Of a stretch of 64,000 nucleotides of DNA, positions 1-9,541 are shown in pieces. The first letter of the stretch is position 1. Every line of letters starts with the position of its first letter. Below the pieces are notes generated by a model. The model was not told where the DNA came from and did not search any database. It was given only the letters and a program-made list of their open reading frames with translations. The stretch comes from Phymatolithon calcareum (taxonomy: Eukaryota; Rhodophyta; Florideophyceae; Hapalidiales): positions 186,001-250,000 of the forward strand of contig OZ345371.1 in assembly GCA_977006965.1 (NCBI GenBank), read 5' to 3'. The position numbers and the translations under genes are program-made.

Positions 1-460
1 TAATGCTTTGGACATTGATTTGTAAACCCTTGGAAAGAAGTTCGTCACGAAGATTGACCAAGGTTTTCTTGTTCAGCGAAGTGAAATGAGATTCGTTCCA
101 ATGGCGAAAATCGCCAAAGAACATTTCGCCGACATCCGAAAGATCATCTGTTCCATAAAAATCAACTGCTTCATACACATAATCACAAAATTCCTTCTTG
201 GTGCGAGAGTGGGGATCAACTAGGGTGTCGTAGCAATTGTCAGGATCGAACGGATTCAGAGCTTGTGCTGCGGCAGCAATCTCTTCGGCGATAGTTGTAC
301 GTGCGGAGCGATTACCCGGTTGCCCGGTATTGCCTTGAGCGGTGAGAAACATTTGCGTCAAAGCCGCAATCAGGGCTTTAATTTCATTGATCTCATTACG
401 AACATCCGGAGGAGTTCGGGGTTCATCTTCACCCGCGATAGGGGAAAATGTGTTCGACAT
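1..460 (-). CDS. Retroelement Gag-like protein, N-terminal part, runs off window
   Basis: An open reading frame on the minus strand starts at an ATG at 458-460 and stays open for 153 codons to the left edge, so the C-terminus is missing. The N-terminus is low in complexity and rich in Pro and Glu. It is followed by an Ala-rich helix and then an acidic/aromatic region with the motifs NPFDPDNCYDTL and KKEFCDYVYEAVDFYG. There is no zinc knuckle or protease in the visible part. The composition and the surrounding repeat-rich DNA suggest a Gag or ORF1 protein of a retroelement, but no diagnostic domain is visible, so this is inference. It could instead be an orphan host gene. No LTR could be recognised upstream (461-900). 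Confidence 0.4.
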   Translation of the reverse strand, partial: MSNTFSPIAGEDEPRTPPDVRNEINEIKALIAALTQMFLTAQGNTGQPGNRSARTTIAEEIAAAAQALNPFDPDNCYDTLVDPHSRTKKEFCDYVYEAVDFYGTDDLSDVGEMFFGDFRHWNESHFTSLNKKTLVNLRDELLSKGLQINVQSI

Positions 461-1267
461 CTTGACGAATCAGGCTTACTGATCAGTGTCGCTGGTCTTC
501 AAGATGGTAAGCCGCGGACCGCTAATTACGACGTTCGCGGGTTGATGAACTTGACTGAACCGTATATCGATACGATTCACTTGTTGTACACGGAGTGGAA
601 CTGGAAAGCGCTCCGGTCGTGGACAGGGACAGAACTTGGGCCGGTAACCTGCAAGTGCCAATCGCAATGCTCGTCGGAGCACTATTACGTTTCGCGGAGA
701 TGCCAACCGATCGTCGAATCGCTAGCTGGTGTCTCCCCCTACTCGCGACGTAGGGTACGGGGTCTCGCCTCCCGCTTGTGGCGAACGTTGGTTCTTCACA
801 GAGATGGTGGGATGAATGAAAAGGACTTTACCTTGACGATGGAAATGGTTTGAACTTGATGGTCCCTCTTTCTCCCTCGCGTCGGCATCGTCGACTATGC
901 TAAAGTATGCCTCGAGATAAAGCTATCATACGATGATCCCGCGCAGTAAGTGTAAGCTAGGTCTCTTCTACCAATGGATGCCTGCATATTCCCTACGTTT
1001 CATCCAGACGCTTGTCACCAGTGGAGCTGAAAGATCCAGGGTTTTCTGCAGCCTCTCGGGGAAGACGCGGTCGGGTCCAGATATTGGTTATATCGGCGCC
1101 CTCTTAATTGTATCCCTGGAAGACTTGTTGCACAGGCTTCTCTGCGGGTAAGCATCCGCAGTCAATTTAAGTCTTTCAACTGCTCCGTGCGAAGTGTCCA
1201 AGGCCTCAGAATCTACAGCTGGAGTAGAAAGAAACTAAAAAATTGCAATGAATGTGCTCTCTAAAAC
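461..1267. other. No gene recognised
   Basis: Only short overlapping frames on both strands are present, with no recognisable motif. If the Gag-like frame at 1-460 belongs to an LTR element, its leader and 5' LTR should lie here, but no terminal TG...CA repeat can be shown inside the window. Confidence 0.3.
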
Positions 1268-1564
1268 ATGAGGGCGATAGGCGAACGGAACCGAGCGCCA
1301 GGTTTCCATTTCTTAACATACTACTCAGATGAAGATGTACTCCCAACCGAACGAGGAACTGGGCTCGATGCCGTGTCGGAACGTGTCTGTCGTTCTGTTT
1401 TGAAGATTCAGGAAGGGGAAGACATCGAATTTATGAGCATCCAAGACAGAGAACAGGAAGCCGCTTCTGTTTCTCAAGAGGAAATGAAACTTTGCGCAAG
1501 CGTCGATGCTGCAAACAGCGCATCCGAAATTATAGCCAGCATTGTTTTCCACTCAGACTCCTAG
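1268..1564 (+). CDS. Hypothetical 98-residue acidic protein
   Basis: This frame starts with ATG and ends at TAG. The product is acidic with a Glu/Gln/Ser-rich centre (around residues 45-75) and has no signal peptide, membrane segment or known motif. Its length is near what chance frames reach here, and no second copy in the window supports it. It may be a small orphan gene or a spurious frame. Confidence 0.2.
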   Translation: MRAIGERNRAPGFHFLTYYSDEDVLPTERGTGLDAVSERVCRSVLKIQEGEDIEFMSIQDREQEAASVSQEEMKLCASVDAANSASEIIASIVFHSDS

Positions 1565-1659
1565 TCGAAAGTGTAAGTTTGATTTGCGTCACACACCGAG
1601 TCGTAATGTGTGACAAGCGTGGATTAAAACTGACGTATAACTTATGTCCCCATGTTAAA

Positions 1660-1826
1660 TGGTAAACTATGGTTAGCTATTTCAACCTAATCCAATTGCT
1701 AATAATTTCGATAGTACTTAAGGACTTAATTCCTTGGTGGAAGTAAAAGGTCAAAGAACTGGTAATGTCAGTTTTAGCAAAATAACGCCATTGGATTATG
1801 TTGAAATAGATAACCATAGTTTACCA
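1660..1826. mobile_element. 167-bp MITE-like element with 37-bp terminal inverted repeats
   Basis: The ends 1660-1696 and 1790-1826 are inverted repeats of 37 bp with two mismatches, starting TGGTAAACTATGGTTA. The centre is AT-rich and non-coding. No clear target-site duplication is visible at the borders, so the superfamily is unknown. Confidence 0.6.
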
Positions 1827-2017
1827 GGTATTGAGAATAAAGGTGTCAGCTTATCAGTACATTGAAGAAAACGTTTAGCACAAGGCGGGAGGACGAGGAC
1901 TATCCCGTGAATATATCAACACGAAACTTCGAAGTCTAAATAGTGAAGAGGCTTCGATGCTGGGCCCATAGCACTTGAGTGTGATAGCTCCATCTTTAGG
2001 GTAGGTGATTAGTGGGG

Positions 2018-2138
2018 GTTGTGCACCGGCTGCGAGGGATGACATGAGCCCGAGGGCATGATATTCAACCGAGGCGCAGCCGAGGTCCGAATATCTTGGC
2101 CTGAGGGCGATTTTCATCCCGAGAGTACGGTGCACAAC
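2018..2138. repeat. Foldback element A (121 bp)
   Basis: The element begins GTTGTGCACCG and ends CGGTGCACAAC, and most of its length folds on itself as an imperfect hairpin. Half of the same sequence recurs in opposite orientation at 7236-7290. It is non-coding and looks like a small foldback transposon. It lies 4 bp from a second foldback element. Confidence 0.55.
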
Positions 2139-2142
2139 ACGC

Positions 2143-2300
2143 TTGTCAACCGGCTGAGGGGGTAGACATCGGCTTCCTCTTGAAACTGATTGCTTCTATG
2201 TCATAACTCGTCACGTAATGCCGTACACTTCTGAGGGGCCATAACTTTTCACATCAGTTGCAAGAGATAGCAGATGTCTGTCCCCTCAGCCGGTTGACAA
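2143..2300. repeat. Foldback element B (158 bp)
   Basis: The element begins TTGTCAACCGGCTGAGGGG and ends with its reverse complement. The inverted repeats extend for about 48 bp with mismatches. Right halves of the same repeat occur at 4791-4869 and 7303-7325. It is non-coding, and its 2-kb spacing from the Crypton-like gene gives no evidence that it belongs to that element. Confidence 0.55.
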
Positions 2301-2388
2301 CTCCTCACATCCGCACAGCGCTGCGGCATTACTCCCTCGGAGCCAAATTATGTAGTTGGCAAACCAGAACAGTGTCTACCTTGACGCT

Positions 2389-4241
2389 ATGGCGAAAACA
2401 ACCCACGATCCTTCAGCGACCGGAGCTCCCCTAGACCAGATTATTGACTCCGAATGGTCGGACATTGAAGCGGAGAATGGTTCCTTCCACCCGTCAGCGT
2501 CTATCTTCGCGCCTCCTAAGTCACAAGAGCCTACGATCCCGCTGCTCCCGCGTACACGAGTCCCTCAAAGCTCACTGGTGGCAGGACCGGGGCACGCGGC
2601 ACTCGTAGCTCCAATCTCGCCGTCAAATCCAGGGAACGCTGAGGGCAAATCCGGTCCCAGACTTTGCGCCACCTGCATTCGCACCGTCCGCAGAAGTCAC
2701 AGAGACACGTACGCTGAATATCACACTAGCACCGCCTATGCACCACACAAAAGAGACGGAGCGATTCTTGGGTGTTCGTGTTCCCGAGAACACAGAAAAG
2801 AGCAACGAGTACTCCATGCGCGCCCTCGCGCGCTTTTTGTGCCGGAACGGAGAAGAGTCTAGTTTGGAGCGCAAGTTTGAGATGGCGCGACTGATTCTGT
2901 TCTTTGATGGGTTTAAAACACTCTTACCCCAGGGATGGACCAACTGGACGGAGGACCAGCTAAGAAGAGTGTGCTATCACCTGATCGAGTTTGTAGTGAA
3001 TTATAGAAGCGATAAGACAGACAAGGAAGTGAAACCGTCGACGATGAAGGGGTACGTTCTCGGCATCCAACCATTTTTTGCGGACAAGTGGGGCTACAAT
3101 CTGAAGCTGCGAAGTGGTCCGATTTTCAATTGCCCGAGCCTGGGTCTTGTAGCTGTGATCGAGAACAAGCTTTCCGATCAGCAAGCCCGAGGGGCCTTCA
3201 CAGAGAGCCATAATAATAGGCCCCTCGGGCTTGCTGATCGGAAAGCTTGTTCTCGATCACAGCTACAAGACAAAATATTATTTTGTCACACGAAGATCTT
3301 GTGCTACTTTACTCGTCGTCTGCTCTTTCCCGAGAAACCCCAATCGGCTTCCTCAACAGGCTCATTTTCGACGTTGCGCTGGTCACCGCAATGCGCCCAA
3401 CCTCCCCCGCCCTTCTCCTCACACGGCAGTTTACCAAGGATAAGATCCGTGGTGAATGGGTTTATCGCATTTCTGCAGTTATCGGAAGCAGAGCAGGGGC
3501 TTCTAAGACTAATCGGGGCGGTATGCGCGCTGTGCGCGACAAACCCACGCAAATTTTAGTTTGGAACCGCACAGCGCTGGGTGGTATCTTATACTTGTAC
3601 CAAGACATCGATGATTACCTGAGTGTGCGTCGTTCGATCGATTGTGGCAGTGATCGGTTTTTTCTTGGTGTAAACCCGCGTGCTACAAAGTTTTCAAAAT
3701 TCTTTAAGAAGCTGCATCTTGGGAAGAACTCATTTGGAAGGATTGTCGGCAATGTTTGCAATGAAGTTGGGATCAAAGGATCCGGTGCGAAGGGGGAATG
3801 GTCACACACGGAATTCGCGCAACTGTAACATCTCTACTCCTTGCATCGGGACACGCTGACTCGTCAATGAGCATGCGAACGGGGCACCGCGATCCTCGCA
3901 GCCTTCAGAACTATCAAAAATTAGATGGAGACGAGGGACAGCAGCAGCAGCGAGACATATTCCTGGAACAACCACCTTGCCAGCTACCGGGGAATCTGAA
4001 GAAGGCTAAACATGAGGCGATTGGTGCTGAGACGCACAAAGAGAGTCTCCGCTTGCGCACTTCCCTGGCTCCTACTCCATCGATTCATGGTACTCCGGAA
4101 AACCTTGAGGCGGCGCGCCATATGTCTACAACTGGAAGCTCTTCTCTTAGTTTTCTCTCCACCTTGCGCGACGTTTCCGGAAGCACTATTAGTGTTGTCA
4201 TTAATAACCATCCAATTAAGAACCCTGACACTTGCAAATGA
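2389..4241 (+). pseudogene. Crypton-like tyrosine recombinase, frameshifted and split by an inverted duplication
   Basis: The reading is spread over four segments in changing frames: 2389-2862, 2738-3200, 3247-3828 and 3798-4241. The catalytic set of tyrosine recombinases can be seen. An Arg lies in TAMRPTSPALL (around 3385). HGIRATV (around 3805) gives the H-x-x-R pair. RTGHRDP (around 3875) gives the second His, and LQNYQKL (around 3905) gives the Tyr nucleophile. The HGIRAT...RTGHR...Y spacing resembles Crypton recombinases. The N-terminal part holds a helical core-binding-like region (LRRVCYHLIEFVV, around 2960). A C-terminal Gln-rich extension follows the Tyr. Frameshifts lie near 2660 and 3800, and a 52-bp inverted duplication interrupts the gene at 3145-3270, so it cannot make an active enzyme. 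The alternatives are a DIRS-type recombinase or a domesticated copy. No reverse transcriptase is adjacent, which favours Crypton. Confidence 0.65.
3145..3270. repeat. Perfect 52-bp inverted repeat with 22-bp spacer
   Basis: Arms 3145-3196 and 3219-3270 are exact reverse complements, separated by 22 bp. The left arm continues the recombinase coding sequence, so the right arm is a newly made inverted copy, probably from template switching during repair or replication. It destroys the reading frame. Confidence 0.9.
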
Positions 4242-4430
4242 CCTCCAGATGAATCGGTAACTTCATGTTCATCGATCTAGTTTTAATAAAAATAGATTGC
4301 AATATTGTTTACAGCTCCGGTTGCCGAACACGCTCTTGTGATTGATGATGCTCCGCCGAGGACACCTCTGCCACATGACCACGAAGGGAATGATATTCAA
4401 CTAAAGAAAAGTCGAGATTCGAAGCTAATT

Positions 4431-4664
4431 ATCTGAGAGTGATTGGTGCCTGGAGGGAATAATTGGAAACCAACCAGTCTTTTCAATGAAGAATATTGAT
4501 TCCCAGCTCTTCCTGAGAGACCAGGTGTACCCTTAGAACATACTCAGATCTGAGAGTGATTGATGCCTCGAGAGCACGATTGGAAACCAGCTGGTTTTTT
4601 CAGTGAAGAAAATTGATTCCCAGCTCTTCCTGAGAGACCGGGGACACCCTTAGAACATACTCAA
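4431..4664. repeat. Two tandem units of 117 bp
   Basis: The unit starting ATCTGAGAGTGATTG at 4431 recurs at 4548. Both units end with an almost identical stretch containing CAGCTCTTCCTGAGAGACC and ACCCTTAGAACATACTCA. It is non-coding. Confidence 0.75.
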
Positions 4665-4790
4665 AAAATAGAATTTTGTCTTGCCCTATATGTCATCCCT
4701 AGACTCTATGTCTTCAGTGGAAATGACTTCGAAATTGCGAGGGAAACAAGTGGAAAATAAAGATTTCGTACGAGTGTCCTATCAAAACTG

Positions 4791-4869
4791 CTATGTCATC
4801 CCTAGGGATGACATAGAAGCAATCAGTTGCAAGAGGAAGCCGATGTCTACCCCCTCAGCCGGTTGACAA
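4791..4869. repeat. Half copy of foldback element B with a 26-bp palindrome
   Basis: Bases 4791-4816 form a perfect palindrome centred on CCTAGG. The following bases to 4869 match the right arm of element B at 2143-2300, ending CAGCCGGTTGACAA. Confidence 0.65.
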
Positions 4870-5166
4870 CAGATATTGTGAGCGCAAGAGTACTGCACTT
4901 ACAAAGATGAAGAGGAATTGGATGATACTGCGCACTATTACTAGAAACATATTATGTTTCCCAGTTCACGATAACGTCGAATCACCAACGGGTTTGAGGT
5001 AAGAAAAATCATATTAGCAAAATAACAAAATATATGACAATTGCTTCTAAGCGTCGAGCCACACACTCCATCATCAAGGGACTATGATACGTTAGATCAG
5101 ATTACAGTTTAACCGCAACACGCACCGTTCCAAAGACGCGTCAAAGGGCAAATCCCGTCGCCGAGA

Positions 5167-5910
5167 TTACTCTTCCTCGACCGGGCCGAACATGTCAACG
5201 AACGACTTGTGCATTGCGGCCTGCGCCGATCCATCGATGACATACCCATGACCGCTAAGCATCATTCGAAACTCCAACGCAAGCAGCTTAGCCATATCCT
5301 TTTTGATGTCCTTCATCTCCATACGTTTCACCCAAAGATTGATCAAATACTTGTCGAAAATACACTTCCCGCTAAACCCATGCCATGGCAACACAATGTG
5401 ACCCAACCAGTTCATCTTCGGATTCTCCCAGTTCTGCACCACATCGCACGCAACGAGAATGTCCCCGTCCGCCCTTTGCAGCAACACAACGGCCTCTGGC
5501 ATGGACTTGGGTAACCGTTCAAACTCGATAAACTTAGCGTCTCCGAACGGTAGGCCTTGTCGGATGTCTGCGGTCGTCACATCGTTCTTGAATTTTCGTT
5601 CCGGGAATGCGTAAACCGTCGCGCCGAAACGACGCACATAGTACTCCACGTCGATGTCATGACAGCCGAGACATAATACGTACTTGATCACGCCGAGCTG
5701 CAACAATGCCGCTTCGCCCTCCGCATTCAGTCGCACGGCGTTGACCAGGGATAACTCGCCATTCTCAACGATCACAATCATTCCTCGCGGGAATGTCACC
5801 CACCCCATGTGTGCCGTACCCTCCACGTAGTGCACTCCGCTGGCAACCTCGTGCAGTGGACTATGCGCGCGCACTGGGGGTAGACCGGACACATCCGCAT
5901 TTGCGGCCAT
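5167..5910 (-). CDS. Metallo-beta-lactamase-fold (DUF4336-like) protein, 247 residues
   Basis: This is a complete intronless frame from ATG at 5908-5910 to TAA. It has no signal peptide and is probably cytosolic. The order of elements fits an MBL fold: an N-terminal strand pair with a hydrophobic core (around residues 41-60), then LGCHDID at 81-87 where active enzymes carry HxHxDH. ILVACD at 151-156 provides the bridging-type Asp, and a late SGHG lies at 219-222. Most metal ligands of classical hydrolases are missing from the first motif (only H84, D85 and D87 remain), so it may bind metal weakly or act non-catalytically. This is seen in the DUF4336 family of plants and cyanobacteria, which this protein resembles. 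The substrate is unknown. The gene stands alone between repeats. The start is chosen because the frame upstream of this ATG gives no conserved residues. Confidence 0.6.
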   Translation of the reverse strand: MAANADVSGLPPVRAHSPLHEVASGVHYVEGTAHMGWVTFPRGMIVIVENGELSLVNAVRLNAEGEAALLQLGVIKYVLCLGCHDIDVEYYVRRFGATVYAFPERKFKNDVTTADIRQGLPFGDAKFIEFERLPKSMPEAVVLLQRADGDILVACDVVQNWENPKMNWLGHIVLPWHGFSGKCIFDKYLINLWVKRMEMKDIKKDMAKLLALEFRMMLSGHGYVIDGSAQAAMHKSFVDMFGPVEEE

Positions 5911-6331
5911 TGTGATCGATGTTCAATTTGCAATCTTTGCCCTGGGGAGTGCAGTTTGCACAACTCTTGTCGAAGCTGGAGCTGCTGCTTATCTTCGACA
6001 TTGATGCAGGGGGATCTTTGACTTCATTCGCCAATGAAGTGTGGAGAAAAGAATCCCTACATCTCACGACTTTCGATTTGTTGTATGTAACAGCCAATAG
6101 ATGTTGATCTAGTGTAAGCTAGCTTCGTACACCATACGGCCGCCATCATGGATGCAAGTATCATGAGACACGTCATAATCTGCACCAATCACAAGCATGC
6201 AAAGAAGACGTGCTCGATAAACGTGCCATGATTGGATGAACAGAAACGCCGAACCGTATATTTTTGTGCGCGTATAATTCAAACATGGCGAGTCTGTATG
6301 CATATTATACAAACTCCATGGGACCCTTCAG

Positions 6332-7109
6332 CTAGTGTCTATTTGATGAGCACTCTCAATTGAGGGAACAGCACATAGTAGGTAGGACGATCCAGGTTCC
6401 AAACTTTCCCCACCGCCTATGGAAGGCGGTAGGTTTCAACGGTCTACACACTGGAAGGTAGCAACTGAGGAAGCCTTGCCCGTATATTCGTAAGACTGTG
6501 AGGCTTTTAAATAAACTCCAATCAAAAAAAAACTCTCAATTAAGGGTGGATTTAAAAACACAAAAAAAGTTTGTAAATACTACGTTAAAACCGCGTCGTT
6601 CGCCGGTAGGAACGAAAATCTTCTGGTCACTCAGAAAAAAACACATCTGCCATGCCTCGAAAAAAGACCCGCGCCGAGTGGTCGGTGCAGCCGTACACAC
6701 CAAAGCAACATCAGTGACAGGTCCCGCACAGTGCTGCCGACTATACGGAGCGTTTTCCAAGTCAGGAAAAGTGAACGGCACGGTTCAAGAGGTGCACGTT
6801 GATGAAATCAAGAGACCCTCGAGCACGTCACTTCACGTGAAATGGGTCTTTGTTCACAAACCAATCGGAAAGACTAAGATTAAGACTATCAAAATTGTTA
6901 ACGTCAAGGCAGGGAAGGCTGACGAAGGCGCTCGTTCCTCGAATGGTTGTATCGAGTCCCAGCGGGCAAAATTCTGTACCTCGAACGCCGGCTTACAGTA
7001 CCCGCGGTTGAATATATTCTTCGGCAATCGCCGAGTTTCGCGTTCAGTATCAACCACACATTCGACAGAAGGTAACACAAACCTACCATACAATCAACAG
7101 GAGCTCTGA
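6332..7109 (+). mobile_element. piggyBac-like element copy 1, left end and N-terminal coding part only
   Basis: The left end reads CTAGTGTCTATTTGATG followed by a damaged CTCAATTGAGGG palindrome, as in the three related elements at 15.2, 55.0 and 56.6 kb. The coding part (about 6640-6960) matches the N-terminal module of the copy at 55 kb, sharing DPRRVVGA, KATSVT, CCRLYGA and TSLHVKWVFV. Frame changes occur in an A-run near the first ATG. No right end is found, so the element is truncated near 7110. A SINE-like sequence is inserted inside its left end. Confidence 0.6.
6367..6531 (+). mobile_element. 165-bp SINE-like retroinsertion with poly(A) and 15-bp target duplication
   Basis: The insert ends in GGCTTTTAAATAAA, a short linker and eight A residues. 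It is flanked by ACTCTCAATTGAGGG (6352-6366) and ACTCTCAATTAAGGG (6532-6546), a 15-bp target duplication with one mismatch. The duplicated target is the terminal palindrome of the piggyBac-like element, so the SINE came later. Its 3' half (GTTTCAACGGTCTACAC to TATTCGTAAGA) also occurs at about 22025-22160 and 32235-32365. Confidence 0.75.
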
Positions 7110-7235
7110 GCGCCCTCTTGCGGGCTCCCTCGCCTACACCCTGCATGGTTCATGGGGCCGAATAATCGCAAGAGGAGCTTGATGTCATTGTGCCAGACCG
7201 TGATCAGAGTATTTTTGCTCATGGAGTGCCATGGT

Positions 7236-7325
7236 TCGGTTGAATATCATGCCCTCGGGCTCATGTCATCCCTCGCAGCCGGTGCACAACCCCCACATGT
7301 CTACCCCCTCAGCCAGTTGACAACA
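7236..7325 (-). repeat. Partial foldback elements A and B in reverse orientation
   Basis: Bases 7236-7290 are the reverse complement of the left half of element A (2018-2138). Bases 7303-7325 match the end of element B (CAGCCAGTTGACAA). A and B are thus neighbours here as they are at 2.0-2.3 kb. Confidence 0.55.
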
Positions 7326-7348
7326 GGTGGGCTCTGTGTACTATAGGA

Positions 7349-7410
7349 GCACCCTGTTAGTCCTAAGTGAGGCGTTGGGAGCATTTTTTAAATCCTTACA
7401 TATCCCCCGT
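7349..7410 (+). repeat. 3' tail of a dispersed retroelement
   Basis: The string GAGGCGTTGGGAGC followed by TTTTTTAAATCC and TTACATATCCCC matches, in opposite orientation, the left borders of the repeats at 21.4 and 31.6 kb. Confidence 0.5.
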
Positions 7411-8030
7411 CTGGTGACAAAGAGTCGCAAGGTTCGTGAGTGAAAATTAAACTTGACGTATCACGAGCTAGCCTGTACATGTAGGTAGCTCGTGAGTTAA
7501 ATGCTGATAATACTGTGTGAGCAAACTTGATCGTTTCGTTATCTCAGAGTCGCAAATTAAGGACACTGTAGATATTGCCAAATTAGTACTTAGAATAGAA
7601 AATCATTCGTTTTGCATAAACGGGAGCAATTTGCCACAAGGGCAGATAGCCTTACGGTGCCACCTATCGTGCGAGTACGAGTGACTCCAATGAACCCTTC
7701 CTGGAAGAGAATTATCAATCAAAAAATTGACGAGCAGAAAGAGGAAAGTTCCTTAAGATATTCCCGGGTCTACTCCCGCCATCATCAGACTACCGAAAGC
7801 ACGTCACCGCCAATTGGCGATTAAATGGGCATTCGGACGTTTTCCCCCATTGAGTACCACACTTCTGGAAGACAAATTCGGTGAAATCGTACCAAATCTC
7901 ATGAACAAGCTCGAAGTGTACCTTCAAAGATATTGACTAACAGAAGAGGAGACTAGTGAGACTGAAAAGGCACTGACAAAGTACTATTCTTCACAATCGT
8001 CTTTTATGACGACATGGAATAGACCAAGAC
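7411..8030. other. No gene recognised
   Basis: AT-rich sequence with short frames only. Bases 7440-7500 contain an imperfect inverted repeat around GAGCTAGC...GTAGCTCGTGAG. Confidence 0.3.
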
Positions 8031-8265
8031 AAAATAGAACGGCGACGCTGAGATTCCTACGAACAGGACAAGTGGACTCTAAGCTTTTCCCTCCACCTTC
8101 TCTGGAGGAGGGTTTTTGCAGCTAGGGCTACGACGATAGCAACGAGCTTTTGCGGGCTTTAACAGAGTAACGGAGCTACCAAGGTAGTAGCATCTGAAAC
8201 GCATCCCTTACAGTCTTATGAGTGTTTCTGAGGGCGTTTAATAAATTCAAAATTCAAAAAAAAAT
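8031..8265 (+). repeat. 3' end of a poly(A)-tailed retroelement
   Basis: The sequence ends CAGTCTTATGAGTG, GGGCGTTTAATAAATTC and a run of nine A residues, the same arrangement as the SINE-like insert at 6367-6531. The upstream hairpin CCCTCCACC...GGAGGAGGG (around 8090-8116) is intact. The 5' border cannot be placed. Confidence 0.4.
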
Positions 8266-9541
8266 CAAAAAATTGAAATTGCATGACTGCAGGACTTTGG
8301 GAGCTTTCTAAGTAAATAGATCAAATAAGAGTCAGCCCTTGCCGTTGAAGCAGCGGAATGAGAAGGAATAGGCTTGAATTGTTTCCGCCCTGCACAAAGA
8401 GCGATCTGCTTGGCGCTGAATCCCGGACTGTCGGGAGAATCAATAGAAGCAGCAAGAATCGAGGTTGTTTCTGATGAAATGCCACGTAAATTCGTCAAGA
8501 TAAGTTTACACTTAAAACTGCCTAGTTCTATTCCTAAGCAATCTGATGACCCCTTCAGCAATGCACTACGATATGGTGGTGACATATAGTTTAGTATACC
8601 CTCGCCAGTACTTGAACTCGCTGGTGAAACGCGTTGTAATGTCCACGAAATTGATATACATCTTCAGTGATGGCCCACAAGACTGATTTCGAGGTCATTA
8701 GTGCCACTTGAAGTGCTAAGGAACGTAAACGTTTTCAATTTCTAATGCTGGCACGTTTACAGCTCAAATACATTTTGGCTGATCAATGTAAGAGTGGTAT
8801 CTCAAGCTACGAGTGCGCTCTAGACTTGATCGTAAATGCGGTATCAGTTTCTACTACATGTAGAACTGTGCTCTGCTCTAGTGCATAACATGCCCCAGAG
8901 CAAGATTACAGTATTTTACGGAATGGTAAACTGATCATTCCGCTTGACAATTCAGAAAAAAATGTAAGTGGGTCGGTCAAACAAAGCTGGATTGAGAATC
9001 TTTTCTGAGAGAAGGAAACGTTTATCAAATCGAAAACTCATTTTTGCACAGGCTGGCCCTTCGCTACGGTTTCGTGGGTATTATTGCCCATTAAACACGT
9101 GATACATGTAAACAGTGATAGAGACAAAACGAGGTAAGAATTTGCCTGATTCTCTGTATAGTCTTTTAACAGTACTTTGAATGAGGAAGTGACGACATAT
9201 GTGAACAACTTAACCTTTTCAGGTAGCTGACAAGATGTCATCATATAGCGATGACGGCCTATTGAGTAGTGCTGGTGTGTTTCGCTTGCATTAATATGGG
9301 ATATATTTATGCCGGCTTGAGGAGGTAGTGTTTAAATTGAGCTTGCACATGAAACGTTTCACGGATTGGGCCGACATCAACAATTAAGTTAACTCTATAA
9401 TAGTCTTGCGATGCTTGTTGAAGGTGAATCTATACAGATTGATGCTTCCTTCGTGTGCTGACTCCCTTCAAAAGGGTCTCGTCGAGACCCTTTGATCCAA
9501 GCGAAAGCGCCGATGCAAGGTTAAAGTCCACACTACCTACC
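8266..9541. other. No gene recognised
   Basis: Bases 8287-8315 hold another GGACTTTGGGAGCTTTC tail-like string. The rest is AT-rich with only short frames. The promoter of the secreted protein at 9542 must lie in the last few hundred bases, but no clear TATA element is visible. Confidence 0.3.

Noticed and set aside
263-853. 196-codon plus-strand frame at the left edge
   Set aside because: It lies antisense to the Gag-like frame at 1-460, which has better composition and a clean start.
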